DNA from: Streptomyces venezuelae
Lineage (GTDB): Bacteria > Actinomycetota > Actinomycetes > Streptomycetales > Streptomycetaceae
Direction: 5' to 3'
Assembly: GCF_008642295.1 (NCBI RefSeq)
Contig: NZ_CP029190.1
Location: 3,339,001-3,403,000, forward strand
DNA: 64,000 nucleotides
Part shown: positions 8,536-17,567 of the stretch, one piece after another
How positions within the stretch are numbered: the first letter of the stretch is position 1
Layout: each line of letters opens with the position of its first letter
The notes under the pieces: model-generated
Told to the model about the DNA's origin: nothing
Databases searched by the model: none
Seen by the model: only the letters and a program-made list of their open reading frames with translations
Made by a program: the position numbers and the translations under genes

Positions 8536-8557
8536 TGCTTCGAGTGGACTCGAAGCA
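8536..8557. promoter_or_regulatory. MerR-type operator dyad upstream of the aldo/keto reductase
   Basis: Perfect 10-bp inverted repeat: TGCTTCGAGT, GG, ACTCGAAGCA. Read on the minus strand it sits between a TTGCTT -35 and a TTGGCT -10 separated by about 18 bases, the layout that MerR proteins distort to activate transcription. It lies between the reductase and the divergent metallopeptidase gene. Confidence 0.65.
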
Positions 8558-8577
8558 AGAGCCGCCGCACCCGCCGA

Positions 8578-8619
8578 CGCCCGTCCGAAGCCCGGCGCCG
8601 CCCGTCCGACGCCCGGCGG
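8578..8619. repeat. 21-base imperfect tandem repeat in the divergent intergenic region
   Basis: Two adjacent GC-rich units sharing CGCCCGTCCGA and GCCCGGCG with a 21-base period. They lie upstream of the protease start. There is no evidence for translation in any frame. Confidence 0.5.
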
Positions 8620-8693
8620 CGGACGGGTACACGCCCGGCACCCACCCGGAGAGCCTCGTTGACCTGCACTTCCGGCTGCGTTACTTCACAGGC

Positions 8694-11600
8694 GTGACCA
8701 GAAGGCGCTTTCGCACCAGGCTGTTGACCGCAGCGACCACCACCACCGGCATCCTCCTCGCCCTCGCCCTCGTCCCGGCGTTGCCGGCCGGCGCCGCCCC
8801 GCCCGGCCCCGGAGACCGTGCCGGCGCCCGCGCCGCCGCGGACACCGCGGACCCGACCGTCCGCCGTGACCCCGCATCGGGGCACGCCCGGATGGTCTTC
8901 AAGACCGGCGGCTACCTGACCGAGCCGTCCACCGCCTCCCCCGAGGCGATCACCCTCGGCTACCTGCGGGCCCACCGCGAGGCCTTCGGCCTCTCCGAGC
9001 GGCAGTCCAGGCAGCTCACGGTGGTGTCCTCGTACCCGACCAGGCACAACGGGGCCCAGCAGGTGACCATCGGCCAGCGCATCGACGGGATGCGCGTCCA
9101 CGGCGGGCTGCTCACCGCCACCGTGGACAAGGAGGGCCGGCTGGTGATCGTCGGCGGGATGGCGGCGACCGGCGAGCCGGCCGGCACCGTCGAGCTGACG
9201 GCGCAGGAAGCCCTCGACGCGGCGGCCGATGCCCAGGGCGCGAAGGCCAAGCGCCGGCTCCAGGGCACGGACAACCGGGACAAGGGCCGGCAGAAGTTCA
9301 CCAACGTCTACGCCGAGCGGCTGACCAAGCCCAACGACGTGACCGCGGAACTCGTCTGGTTCCCCGCCGCCTCCGGCCGTGAACTGCGCCCGGCCTGGCT
9401 CACCGACATCGAGGCCTCCGGCACCTCCTGGTACCAGACGGTGGTGGACGCCGGGGACGGCGACATCCTGAGCAAGGAGAGCCGGTACCGGCACGCCGGC
9501 CCCGAGGGGACCGTCTTCACCACACAGCACCCGGACGTCGCCGGTGCCGCCCGGACGGTCCAGCCGTTCAGCGGGCAGGACGGCTCCTGGGTGACCGACC
9601 GCCTCACCCAGGGCAACAACGTCAACGCCTACCGGGACGAGGACGGGGACAACCTGGTCCCGGACACCGGGAACGACGCCCTGCGCCCCCAGACCCCGGC
9701 CGCCGGCGACCCGGCCCACCAGCACTTCCACTACCCGTTCGGCGACACCTGGCGCACCAACGCCGCCGCCACCCAGGCCAACCTGGACGCGGACCTGAAC
9801 GCCGTCACCACGCAGCTCTTCTACTACACCAACGTGATGCACGACTACCTCTACGCCCTGGGGTTCGACGAGCCGTCACGGAACTTCCAGGTGAACAACT
9901 TCGGCCGCGGCGGGGCGGGCAACGACCCGGTGCTGGCCGAGGCCCAGGACGGCTGGGACAACGGCTGTACGACCGGCACCCCGCCCACCGCGATCCGCTG
10001 CCTGAACAACGCCAACTTCGGCACCCCCGGTGACGGTGCCAGCCCGCGCATGCAGATGTTCATGTGGCAGCCGTTCCGGCCGTGGCGCGACGGTTCCCTC
10101 GACGGGGACGTCATCGCCCACGAGTACGGCCACGGCGTGTCCGAACGCCTGGTGGCGGCCGGCAACCTCGGCGGCGGCCACCAGACCGGCGCGCTCGGCG
10201 AGGGCTGGTCGGACACCATCTCCTTCCTCAAGTGGGGGGACGCGGTGGTCGCCGAGTACGTCACCGGCAACACCTCCACCGGCATCCGCTCGCAGCGGTA
10301 CGACACCTCCACCGAGGGCTGGGGAACCTTCGACCCGGCCCGCGGAGTGCACCGCAACGGCGAGGTCTGGGCGGCCACCATGTACGACATCCGCGAGGCG
10401 AAGGGCATCGGCTACACCCAGCAGATCGTCATCGACGGCATGAAGAACACCGTCACCTCGCCGAGCTACCTCGACGCCCGCGACGGCATCCTGGCCGCCG
10501 ACATGACCAACACCGGCGGCGCCAACCAGTGCCTGCTGTGGCGGGTCTTCGCCGGGCGGGGCATGGGCGCCAATGCGGCGTCCAGCGCCGACCAGAGCAC
10601 CGAGACGGCCGACTCCACCGTCCCGGCCGCCTGCCTGCCCACCGCGGAGGCCGGCGGCCCGTACACCACCACCGAGGGCACCGACGTCACCCTCGACGCG
10701 TCCGGCTCGACGCCGGGGACGGCCCCGTCGGCCGGCACCCTGTCGACGTACGAGTGGGACCTCGACAACGACGGCGACTACGACAACGCCACCGGGGTCA
10801 CCACCACCTTCAGCGCGGTGGGCCAGGACGGGAGCTTCACCGTCGGGCTGCGGGTGACCGACAGCGCCGGCAACACCGACACCGACACCACCACCGTCAC
10901 CGTCTCCAATGCGGCACCCGTGGTCTCCCTCCAGCCGATCGACCCGGCTCCCGAGAACACCCCGGTCACCCTGGCCGGCACCCTCCGCGACCCGGGCTGG
11001 CTCGACCCGCTGACCGCCACCGTCGACTGGGGTGACGGCGCCGGTGCGCAGCCGCTCACCGGCACGCTGGAGAACGTCCGCCCCGATGCGACCCTGAGCT
11101 TCTCGGTCCCCCACACCTACGGGGACGACGGCACCTTCACCATCCGGGTGTGCGGCACCGACGACGACACCAGCAGCTGCGCGACGGTCGGCGCGCCGAT
11201 CACCAACACCAACCCGACGGCCGCCATCTCCGCCGCCGGCCAGACCACGTACAACGGCCAGCAGGCCTTCATCGCGCACGCGGGCCGGCCGATCGATGTG
11301 ACCGGCTCGTCCACCGACCCGGGCAGTGACGACCTGACCCTGACCTGGAGCTGGGGAGACGGCTCCTCGGACAGCCTGGTCTCGCTGGTGAACCCGCCGG
11401 CCACCGACCCGGACCCGAGCCCCTCGGTCCAGCCGCGCCATGTGACGGCGACCAGGTCCCACGCGTACGCGCAGGCCTGCCTGTCCACGCTGACCTTCAC
11501 CGGCGCGGACGACGACAGCGGCAGCGCCTTCGCCACCGCGGCCGTCATCACCCAGGGCAACGCGCTGCGGGCCCGCAATCAGGCCTACTGGATGGGGCAG

Positions 11601-11969
11601 TACGACGGTCGGCCGCCGAACCAGTTCACCCCGGCGCAGCTGACCTGTCTGCTGAACGTGGCCTCGTTCATGAGCTCGGTGTACGGGCCGCTGACCCACA
11701 CCCAGGCGTACGCGATCCTGAGCTCGGGCTCCCCCGAGGCCCGGGCGCTGATGTCCACTCAGCTGCTGGCGGCCTGGCTCAACTTCGCCAACGGCTCGTA
11801 CGACCTGACCACGCGGGTGGACACCAACGGGAACTGGATCCCGGACACCACCTTCGGGGCGGCGATGGCCGCCGCCGAGGCCGTCTACCGGAACCCGGCG
11901 TCCACCGGGCTCCAGCTGGCCGCGCAGACGAAGATCCTGCTCCAGTTCAACGTCCGTGACGGCGGCTGA
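8694..11969 (+). CDS. Secreted M36 (fungalysin) metallopeptidase with PKD domains
   Basis: Extracellular zinc endopeptidase of 1091 residues. A signal peptide (RRRFRTRLLTAATTTT, then a hydrophobic core ending ALPAGAA) is followed by an FTP propeptide (about 70-260) and the peptidase domain. Zinc ligands are in HEYGH near residue 476, with the third ligand in ALGEGWSD near 502. From about residue 655 there are PKD-type immunoglobulin-like domains (AGGPYTTTEGTDVTLDASGS, EYDLDND-like EWDLDNDGDYD), and the C-terminal 150 residues resemble a helical cap. The GTG at 8694 is chosen because the signal peptide begins there. Likely role: protein scavenging or cell-surface processing. The long PKD tail suggests binding to an insoluble substrate. 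Confidence 0.92.
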   Translation: MTRRRFRTRLLTAATTTTGILLALALVPALPAGAAPPGPGDRAGARAAADTADPTVRRDPASGHARMVFKTGGYLTEPSTASPEAITLGYLRAHREAFGLSERQSRQLTVVSSYPTRHNGAQQVTIGQRIDGMRVHGGLLTATVDKEGRLVIVGGMAATGEPAGTVELTAQEALDAAADAQGAKAKRRLQGTDNRDKGRQKFTNVYAERLTKPNDVTAELVWFPAASGRELRPAWLTDIEASGTSWYQTVVDAGDGDILSKESRYRHAGPEGTVFTTQHPDVAGAARTVQPFSGQDGSWVTDRLTQGNNVNAYRDEDGDNLVPDTGNDALRPQTPAAGDPAHQHFHYPFGDTWRTNAAATQANLDADLNAVTTQLFYYTNVMHDYLYALGFDEPSRNFQVNNFGRGGAGNDPVLAEAQDGWDNGCTTGTPPTAIRCLNNANFGTPGDGASPRMQMFMWQPFRPWRDGSLDGDVIAHEYGHGVSERLVAAGNLGGGHQTGALGEGWSDTISFLKWGDAVVAEYVTGNTSTGIRSQRYDTSTEGWGTFDPARGVHRNGEVWAATMYDIREAKGIGYTQQIVIDGMKNTVTSPSYLDARDGILAADMTNTGGANQCLLWRVFAGRGMGANAASSADQSTETADSTVPAACLPTAEAGGPYTTTEGTDVTLDASGSTPGTAPSAGTLSTYEWDLDNDGDYDNATGVTTTFSAVGQDGSFTVGLRVTDSAGNTDTDTTTVTVSNAAPVVSLQPIDPAPENTPVTLAGTLRDPGWLDPLTATVDWGDGAGAQPLTGTLENVRPDATLSFSVPHTYGDDGTFTIRVCGTDDDTSSCATVGAPITNTNPTAAISAAGQTTYNGQQAFIAHAGRPIDVTGSSTDPGSDDLTLTWSWGDGSSDSLVSLVNPPATDPDPSPSVQPRHVTATRSHAYAQACLSTLTFTGADDDSGSAFATAAVITQGNALRARNQAYWMGQYDGRPPNQFTPAQLTCLLNVASFMSSVYGPLTHTQAYAILSSGSPEARALMSTQLLAAWLNFANGSYDLTTRVDTNGNWIPDTTFGAAMAAAEAVYRNPASTGLQLAAQTKILLQFNVRDGG

Positions 11970-11974
11970 CCTCG

Positions 11975-12391
11975 GTGGCCGGGCATCGACTGGCCTGGCT
12001 CGCCGCCCTCGCACTCCTCACCGGGTGCGGGGGCGGCGGGCCGGTGCCCTCGGCGGCGGATCCGCCGCTGACGGGGACGAGCGCCACCGCCGCGGCCTCG
12101 CCGGCGTCCCCGGCTCCGGCGCGGGGCCGCACCCTGACCGCGGCGGACGACGGGTTCACGGGGCGGCTCGCGGTCGGGGAGACGGCGGTGCTGCGGCTGC
12201 CGGCGGACCCCTCGGGCAGCAGGCCGGAACCCACCGTGGCGGGTGATTCCGTGCTGCTGATCCGGATCGCGAACGTGACGGACCCGGGGCTGCGCGAGTG
12301 GGAGATCCGCGCGGTGCGGCCGGGCACCGGGGTGGTGACGGTGTCGGGGGGTGACCGCACTCCGGCCAGGTTGACCTTCGTCGTCTCCTGA
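11975..12391 (+). CDS. Small lipoprotein of unknown function
   Basis: 138-residue protein starting at GTG 11975, 6 bases after the metallopeptidase stop, so probably co-transcribed with it. The N terminus is a lipoprotein signal with the lipobox LLTGC (Cys near residue 18). An Ala/Ser/Pro-rich linker follows, and then an immunoglobulin-like beta domain of about 80 residues (AVGETAVLRLPADP ... GVVTVSGGDRTPARLTFVVS). It resembles proteinase-inhibitor I42 or BACON-like modules in outline, but key motifs are not clear. An extracytoplasmic partner or inhibitor of the neighbouring peptidase is an attractive guess only. Confidence 0.65.
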   Translation: MAGHRLAWLAALALLTGCGGGGPVPSAADPPLTGTSATAAASPASPAPARGRTLTAADDGFTGRLAVGETAVLRLPADPSGSRPEPTVAGDSVLLIRIANVTDPGLREWEIRAVRPGTGVVTVSGGDRTPARLTFVVS

Positions 12392-12426
12392 CGCCCGGGC
12401 GGGCCGGCCCCTGAGTCAGCCCCTGG

Positions 12427-13113
12427 TCAGTCCCGGGGCCGGTACGGCCCGCCCAGGCCCCAGGCCTGGTGCATCACGGCGGCGAACTCCCCCGCCAGCC
12501 GGTGCTCCCCGGAGGCGTTGGGGTGGGTGCCGTCGTAGGTGTCGTAGTGGATGTCGTACGCCTCCGGGCGGGCCGCCAGCAGCAGCGGCGAGGCGTCCGT
12601 GGACAGGTCGGCCACCGCCTTGGCCAGCAGCTCGTTGAAGCGGGCGACCTCGGCGGCGAAGGGCGCGTCGGTCTCGGCACGGCTGTTGGGGATCACCGGC
12701 AGCAGCACCATCCGCACGGACGGACGCGCCTGCCGGGCCGCCGTGACGAAGGCCCGGGCATTGGCGGCCGTCTGGTCGGCGTCGGTGTAAAAGCCGAGGT
12801 CGATCAGGCCGAGGGAGACCAGCAGCACGTCCGGCTTGTGGGCGGTGACGGTGCCGCCGATCAGCGGGGCCATGTGCTGCCAGCCCTCGCCCCAGCCGGC
12901 CAGGTGCCGGCGGGCGTGCGCGGGGAAGTCCGGGTCGGCGTAGTCGTGGGAGACGGGCGCGTCCGCGAAGGTGTCGTACACCTCGGTGCGCGGGCCGACG
13001 ATCTTGTAGGGGCCACCGAAGGACGCGTTGAGGTGCTGCCACATCCGGTAGCGCCAGGTGTAGTCGCCGGCGCGTCCGATGGTCATGGAGTCGCCGACGA
13101 ACATGAAACGCAT
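12427..13113 (-). CDS. SGNH/GDSL hydrolase
   Basis: Serine esterase/lipase-fold protein of 228 residues. Block I is FVGDSMTIG with the nucleophile Ser near residue 9, a GDS form of the motif. Block V, carrying the catalytic Asp and His, is DGTHPNASGEHRLA near residues 196-209. The oxyanion Gly and the Asn of blocks II and III are not in their standard form. The ATG at 13113 puts the GDS motif at the usual distance from the start. No signal peptide is visible, so it is probably cytosolic. It is divergent from the secreted propeller gene at 13181, with 67 bases between. The substrate is unknown. Confidence 0.85.
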   Translation of the reverse strand: MRFMFVGDSMTIGRAGDYTWRYRMWQHLNASFGGPYKIVGPRTEVYDTFADAPVSHDYADPDFPAHARRHLAGWGEGWQHMAPLIGGTVTAHKPDVLLVSLGLIDLGFYTDADQTAANARAFVTAARQARPSVRMVLLPVIPNSRAETDAPFAAEVARFNELLAKAVADLSTDASPLLLAARPEAYDIHYDTYDGTHPNASGEHRLAGEFAAVMHQAWGLGGPYRPRD

Positions 13114-13180
13114 CCCGTCATCATCGTGGATGGGGCGGGCCACGCCGCTGTGATGCCGGACACCCTGGCAGGCTGGGGGT

Positions 13181-14215
13181 ATGCGCCGACTTCCGCCCGT
13201 CCTGGCCACCGTGGTCCTCGCCGCGACCGCCGCCACCGCCGTCACCACCGCCACCACCGCGTCCGCGGCCGAAGCGCCCGCCTCCTTCGTCATAGAGGAT
13301 CCGCGGATCACCGAGTCCAGCGGCCTGGCGGCCAGCCGCAGGCACCCGGGCGTGTACTGGACGCACAACGACAGCGACGACGGCCCGTACGTCTACGGGG
13401 TGGACGCGGCCACCGGCCGCACGGTCGCCCGGGTCACCATGACGGGGGTGGGCCGGCCGCGCGATGTCGAGGCGGTCTCGCTGGGCCCGGACGGGCAGTT
13501 GTACGTCGGCGACATCGGCGACAACCGCAACGGCGGCTGGGACCACGTCTGGATCTACCGCTTCCCGGAACCGGAGCGGCTGGGCGATGTGACGGTGAAG
13601 GCCGCCCAGTTCACCGTGAAGTACGCGGACGGGCCCCGGGACGCCGAGGCGCTGATGGTGCATCCGAAGACCGGGCGGGTCTACATCGCCAGCAAGGACC
13701 GGGAGAAGGGCGGGCTGTACGAGGGCCCGGCGCAGCTGTCCACCGGCGGGGCGAACGTGTTCCGGCGGGTCGCGGCCGTGCCGTGGGTGACGGACGGGGC
13801 GTTCTCCCCGGACGGCAGCCGGCTGACCCTGCGCGGCTATCTCGTCGCCCGGTCCTATCCGTGGCGGAACGGGCTGCCGGAGGGCGGGGGCGAGTCGGTC
13901 GGCGCGCCCTGGCAGGGGCAGGCGGAGTCGGTGACCTATTCGGCGGACGGCTCGGCGCTGATGTTCGGGGCGGAGGGCGCGAAGAGCCGGGTGGTGGCGG
14001 TCCCGGTGGCGGGCGGCTCCGGCGGCTCCTCGCCGGGCCCGTCGTCCCGCCCCCCGGGCGGCGCGGGGCAGCCGGGCGCCCCGACCGCCGGTGCCGCCGC
14101 CGACCCCGAATCCGCTGGGGAGGGCGGCAACTTCACGCGGGGCGCGCTGGTGCTGGCGGGCGCGACCGTGCTGGTCATGGGCGCCCGGCGGCTGCTGCGC
14201 CGGCGCAGCGGCTGA
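13181..14215 (+). CDS. Secreted, C-terminally anchored beta-propeller protein
   Basis: 344 residues. A Sec signal peptide (MRRLPPVLATVVLAATAA, cleavage after about TASAAEA) is followed by about 230 residues with propeller-like blades (SGLAASRRHPGVYWTHND, EAVSLGPDGQLYVGDIGDN, DAEALMVHPKTGRVYIA, TDGAFSPDGSRLTLRGY). Then comes a Gly/Pro/Ser linker and a C-terminal transmembrane helix (about 320-336) ending RRLLRRRSG, which would hold the propeller on the outer face of the membrane. WD40- and esterase-like phytase families show similar repeats. It may bind a protein or sugar ligand; no catalytic motif was identified. Confidence 0.75.
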   Translation: MRRLPPVLATVVLAATAATAVTTATTASAAEAPASFVIEDPRITESSGLAASRRHPGVYWTHNDSDDGPYVYGVDAATGRTVARVTMTGVGRPRDVEAVSLGPDGQLYVGDIGDNRNGGWDHVWIYRFPEPERLGDVTVKAAQFTVKYADGPRDAEALMVHPKTGRVYIASKDREKGGLYEGPAQLSTGGANVFRRVAAVPWVTDGAFSPDGSRLTLRGYLVARSYPWRNGLPEGGGESVGAPWQGQAESVTYSADGSALMFGAEGAKSRVVAVPVAGGSGGSSPGPSSRPPGGAGQPGAPTAGAAADPESAGEGGNFTRGALVLAGATVLVMGARRLLRRRSG

Positions 14216-14236
14216 GGGCCGCCGCCCGGCCCCGCC

Positions 14237-14674
14237 TCAGCCCAGGTTGATCTTGTCGCCGGCGACGGTGATCTTCGCTGCCGGGAGCGGGCGGGTGGCC
14301 GGGCCACTGGCCACCGAGCCGTCCTCGACCTTGAAGAAGCTCTGGTGGCAGGGGCACACGATCTTTCCGTCCGTCACCGAGGTGACGGCGCAGCCCTGGT
14401 GGGTGCAGACCGCCGAGTAGGCCTTGAACTCCCCGGCCTTGGGCTGGGTGACCACGACCTTCTGGTCCTTGAAGACCTTGCCGCCGCCGACCGGGATCTC
14501 CGAGACCGCGGCCAGCTCCCGGGCGGGTCCGGCGGCCTGCGCCTCGCCGACGCCGCCGGTCGTGGCGCCCTCGGCACTGTCCTCGTCGCCCTGGCCGCAG
14601 CCGGCCAGTGCGGTACCGGCGAGAGCCGCGGCGCCTGCTGCGAGGACCGTCCGCCGGCGGGTGGTGTCGCCCAT
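14237..14674 (-). CDS. Rieske [2Fe-2S] lipoprotein
   Basis: 145-residue redox protein. The N terminus has twin arginines (TTRRRTVLAAGAAAL) and a lipobox LAGC, so it is probably exported folded by Tat and then lipid-anchored. After a linker, the Rieske fold follows with CTHQGC near residue 90 and CPCHQSFF near residue 109, giving the two Cys and two His that bind the cluster. It is short compared with cytochrome bc1 Rieske proteins and has no transmembrane bundle. It belongs to the small arsenite-oxidase-like or QcrA-like orphan Rieske group common in actinomycetes. The electron partner is unknown. Confidence 0.92.
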   Translation of the reverse strand: MGDTTRRRTVLAAGAAALAGTALAGCGQGDEDSAEGATTGGVGEAQAAGPARELAAVSEIPVGGGKVFKDQKVVVTQPKAGEFKAYSAVCTHQGCAVTSVTDGKIVCPCHQSFFKVEDGSVASGPATRPLPAAKITVAGDKINLG

Positions 14675-14816
14675 GCCATGTCTCCTTCGTCGTGGGTGGT
14701 CCGTCGACTGTTGTCACGGGAGTGCACTCCGCAGCCAACACGTACCACCCGCGCCACGGGTTCACGCCATGTTCGGTCCGACCGGCCGCACGGCCCGCGC
14801 CGGGGCCGGGGCCGGG

Positions 14817-15734
14817 TCAGCTGTGGCCGAGGTCGGCCGAGGTGGTGTCCGGCGGGGGGATCTGGCCCTCGTCCGGGGTCGGGCGGAGCGGGAACTCGTC
14901 CGCCCGCATCGAGTCCAGCACCGGCGGCGCCGGCCTCGGCGGCTTCGGCATGACCGCGGCCTCCGAGTGCCCTCCGCACCCGTACGACAGCGACACCAGC
15001 CGGCCGTCCGCCGGCCCGAACTCGTTCGCGCAGACGCCGAAGGCCTGGCCCAGCGAGCCGCCGATCTTCACCAGGAAGCCGCAGGAGACACAGGAGGCCG
15101 GGGCCGCCTGGGCCATCGGGGTCTTCGCGCCGTAGGACTCGTCCCAGCGGTCGGCCGCGGTGTGCAGCCCGTACCGGGACAGCACCCGGGCCCGGCGCAT
15201 GCCGAGCTCCTCGGCCACCGCGGCGATCGAGCCGCGCTCCGGCACCACCACACGGTCCGTGAGCGCCGCGTCCTCCGCCTCCGCGAGGTCCGCGAGCTCC
15301 TCCGAGAGCACCGAGTTCGGCGGCGGCGCGTCCTCACCCGTGTAGCCGGGCTCCAGCCGCAGGTCCTCGGCGTCCGTCGGCAGCAGATCGCCGGGGCCCA
15401 TGTCGCCGGGCCGCAGCCGCTCGCTCCACGGCACCCACTCCGGCGCGAGCAGCGCGTCCGGCCCGGGCAGCAGCACCGTTTCGTCGAGGGTGACCAGTTT
15501 CGCGCGGGAGGCGCGGGTGACGGTGACGGCCCAGCGCCAGCCCCGGTAGCCCGGCTCCCGGCACTCGAAGAAGTGGGTGACGACCCGGTCGCCCTCCGCT
15601 ACGACGGAGACGTGCTCGCCCACGATGCCGGGGGCCGCGGCCTCCTCGGCCGCCGCGCGGGCGAGTTCCACCGCCTCGGCGCACAGGCGGTCGGGGGTGC
15701 GGGGGGTACGGCTTCGCGTGGTCGCAGCACTCAC
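14817..15734 (-). CDS. DUF3027 protein
   Basis: Conserved actinobacterial protein of 305 residues. The N-terminal two thirds hold the family blocks (DRVVTHFFECREPGYRGWRW, PEWVPWSERLRPGD), and near residue 223 there is a zinc-ribbon-like SCVSCGFL followed by FGVCANEFGP and SLSYGCGGHSE. The C-terminal tail is proline-rich and probably disordered. The function is not established. It is divergent from an MFS gene, an order that I recall being conserved between Streptomyces and mycobacteria near a cold-shock gene. Confidence 0.88.
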   Translation of the reverse strand: MSAATTRSRTPRTPDRLCAEAVELARAAAEEAAAPGIVGEHVSVVAEGDRVVTHFFECREPGYRGWRWAVTVTRASRAKLVTLDETVLLPGPDALLAPEWVPWSERLRPGDMGPGDLLPTDAEDLRLEPGYTGEDAPPPNSVLSEELADLAEAEDAALTDRVVVPERGSIAAVAEELGMRRARVLSRYGLHTAADRWDESYGAKTPMAQAAPASCVSCGFLVKIGGSLGQAFGVCANEFGPADGRLVSLSYGCGGHSEAAVMPKPPRPAPPVLDSMRADEFPLRPTPDEGQIPPPDTTSADLGHS

Positions 15735-16110
15735 TGGTCTCGTTCTCTCCTACGCCGTCTCACGAGTGCGCCGTCCGTACTTGTCGTCCACGACGACCCG
15801 TCGGTCAGTCCCCTGCGTGGCACGGGCGGAGCGGACCAGAGGGCCGCGTCGACGTCCGCGCCCGATGGGTCCCGGGCACACCTACTGCTATCCATTCTGC
15901 GGGATCGCGAAGAGGCGCGCGGCCAGGAGCAACCGCCGGTGGCGCGCTACGCACGCTACCTCCTTCGAAGCCCTGGGCCCACATGCAAGTCCGATTCGCG
16001 GACTTCCCCGCCCGCCCGGATCGCGCCCGGAGCCCGCCCCGGCACCCTGCAACCGGGCCCGTGCCGCGGCGAAAAGAGTCTGCGGAGCCCTACTGGGGCA
16101 CTATGGCCAC
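15735..16110. other. 376-base divergent intergenic region
   Basis: Separates the DUF3027 gene (minus) from the MFS gene (plus). It must hold both promoters; CACTAT about 7 bases before the MFS GTG could be a -10 for a leaderless message. Open frames continue through it but lack coding character. I see no RNA gene or repeat. Confidence 0.5.
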
Positions 16111-17493
16111 GTGGCACCCGTACGGTCGTCCGACGACGGCTCGGGCCGCGTCCGGAGGGCGGGCCGGGCCGTCGGGCATGCCCTGCACCAGCCGATCACC
16201 GGCACCGCCCGCGGAATCCGCCGGGCCACCCACGCCCACGGCGCCGGGGAGTCCGGCCTCGGCAAGCTGATCGAGCTGCACGCCGTCAACGGGGCCGGCG
16301 ATGTGATGATCACCGTGGCGCTGGCCTCGACGGTGTTCTTCTCGGTGCCCACGGACGAGGCCCGCGGCCGGGTCGCCCTCTACCTGGCCATCACCATGCT
16401 CCCGTTCACCCTGCTCGCCCCGGTGATCGGCCCGCTGCTGGACCGGCTGCCGCACGGCCGGCGCGCCGCCATGGGGGCGTCGATGCTGGCCCGCGCCCTG
16501 CTGGCGCTGATGATGTCGGGCGCCGTGGCCACCGGGGGGCTGGAGCTGTACCCGGCGGCGCTGGGCGTGCTGGTTGCGTCCAAGGCGTACGGGGTGGTGC
16601 GCAGTGCGGTGGTACCACGGCTGCTGCCGACCGGGTTCTCGCTGGTCAAGGCGAACTCCCGGGTGACCCTGGCCGGCCTGCTGGCCACCGGGGTGGCGGC
16701 CCCGGTGGGTGCCGGGCTGCATCAGATCGGGCCGCAGTGGCCGCTGTACGGGGCCTGCGCGGTGTTCCTGGCGGGCACCTTCGCAGCGTTCACCCTGCCG
16801 CACAAGGTGGACGAGGCCAAGGGCGAGCGCCGGGCCCGGCTGTCCACCCACGAGCGGCGCTCGCGGCGGCCGGGGCTCCGGACGGTGGGGCCGTCGGTGC
16901 TGTGCGGGCTGGGGGCGAACGCGGCGATGCGCGGCCTGTCCGGGTTCCTGATCTTCTTCCTGGCGTTCCTGCTGCGCGAGCACCCGCTGGCCGGGCAGAG
17001 CGCGGCGGTGTCCCTGGGCATCGTCGGGGTCTCGGCGGGCCTCGGGAACGCCTGCGGCACGGCGGTCGGCGCCTGGCTGCGGGCGCGGGCCCCGGAGACG
17101 ATCGTGGCCGCGGTGCTGTCGCTGACCCTCGCGGTGGCGATCGTCGCGGCGGTGTTCTTCAGCGGGCTGATGGTGGCGGTGCTCGGGGCGACGGCCGGGT
17201 TCTGCCAGGCACTGGCGAAGCTGTCCCTGGACGCGATGATCCAGCGGGACGTCCCGGAGTCCGTGCGGACCTCGGCCTTCGCCCGGTCCGAGACGGTGTT
17301 GCAGGTGGCGTGGGTGCTCGGGGGCGCGATCGGGATCGTGCTGCCGCTGAACGGGGTGCTGGGCATGTCGGTGGCCGCGACCATCGTCGCGGCGGGCACC
17401 GTGATGGCGCTGCGCGGGCTGCTCACCGCCCTGCACCCCCGTACCCCGGGCTCGCCCGGCTCCCCCGGCTCGCCCCGCCCCCGCGTGGCCTAG
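16111..17493 (+). CDS. MFS transporter
   Basis: Membrane transporter of 460 residues with about 12 hydrophobic helices after a basic 65-residue N terminus. Recognisable elements are ELHAVNGAGDVMITVALAST at helix 1, the loop GPLLDRLPHGRR with the MFS A-like motif, and a long central loop (HKVDEAKGERR). I chose the GTG at 16111; the open frame continues some 500 bases upstream, but that stretch is intergenic in character. It is divergent from DUF3027, and I recall an equivalent arrangement in mycobacteria. The substrate is unknown. The gene ends in a hairpin terminator. Confidence 0.85.
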   Translation: MAPVRSSDDGSGRVRRAGRAVGHALHQPITGTARGIRRATHAHGAGESGLGKLIELHAVNGAGDVMITVALASTVFFSVPTDEARGRVALYLAITMLPFTLLAPVIGPLLDRLPHGRRAAMGASMLARALLALMMSGAVATGGLELYPAALGVLVASKAYGVVRSAVVPRLLPTGFSLVKANSRVTLAGLLATGVAAPVGAGLHQIGPQWPLYGACAVFLAGTFAAFTLPHKVDEAKGERRARLSTHERRSRRPGLRTVGPSVLCGLGANAAMRGLSGFLIFFLAFLLREHPLAGQSAAVSLGIVGVSAGLGNACGTAVGAWLRARAPETIVAAVLSLTLAVAIVAAVFFSGLMVAVLGATAGFCQALAKLSLDAMIQRDVPESVRTSAFARSETVLQVAWVLGGAIGIVLPLNGVLGMSVAATIVAAGTVMALRGLLTALHPRTPGSPGSPGSPRPRVA

Positions 17494-17528
17494 GGGGTGT
17501 CCGCCGCCCGGCGGGGCGGGGACACCCC
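17494..17528 (+). terminator. Hairpin terminator after the MFS gene
   Basis: 9-bp perfect stem, GGGGTGTCC with GGACACCCC, around a 17-base GC-rich loop. It begins at the MFS stop codon. There is no U-tract, as is usual in Streptomyces. Confidence 0.7.
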
Positions 17529-17567
17529 GTGCGGTGGGGGCGGGGTCCGCCCGATAGCCTTCGGCTC

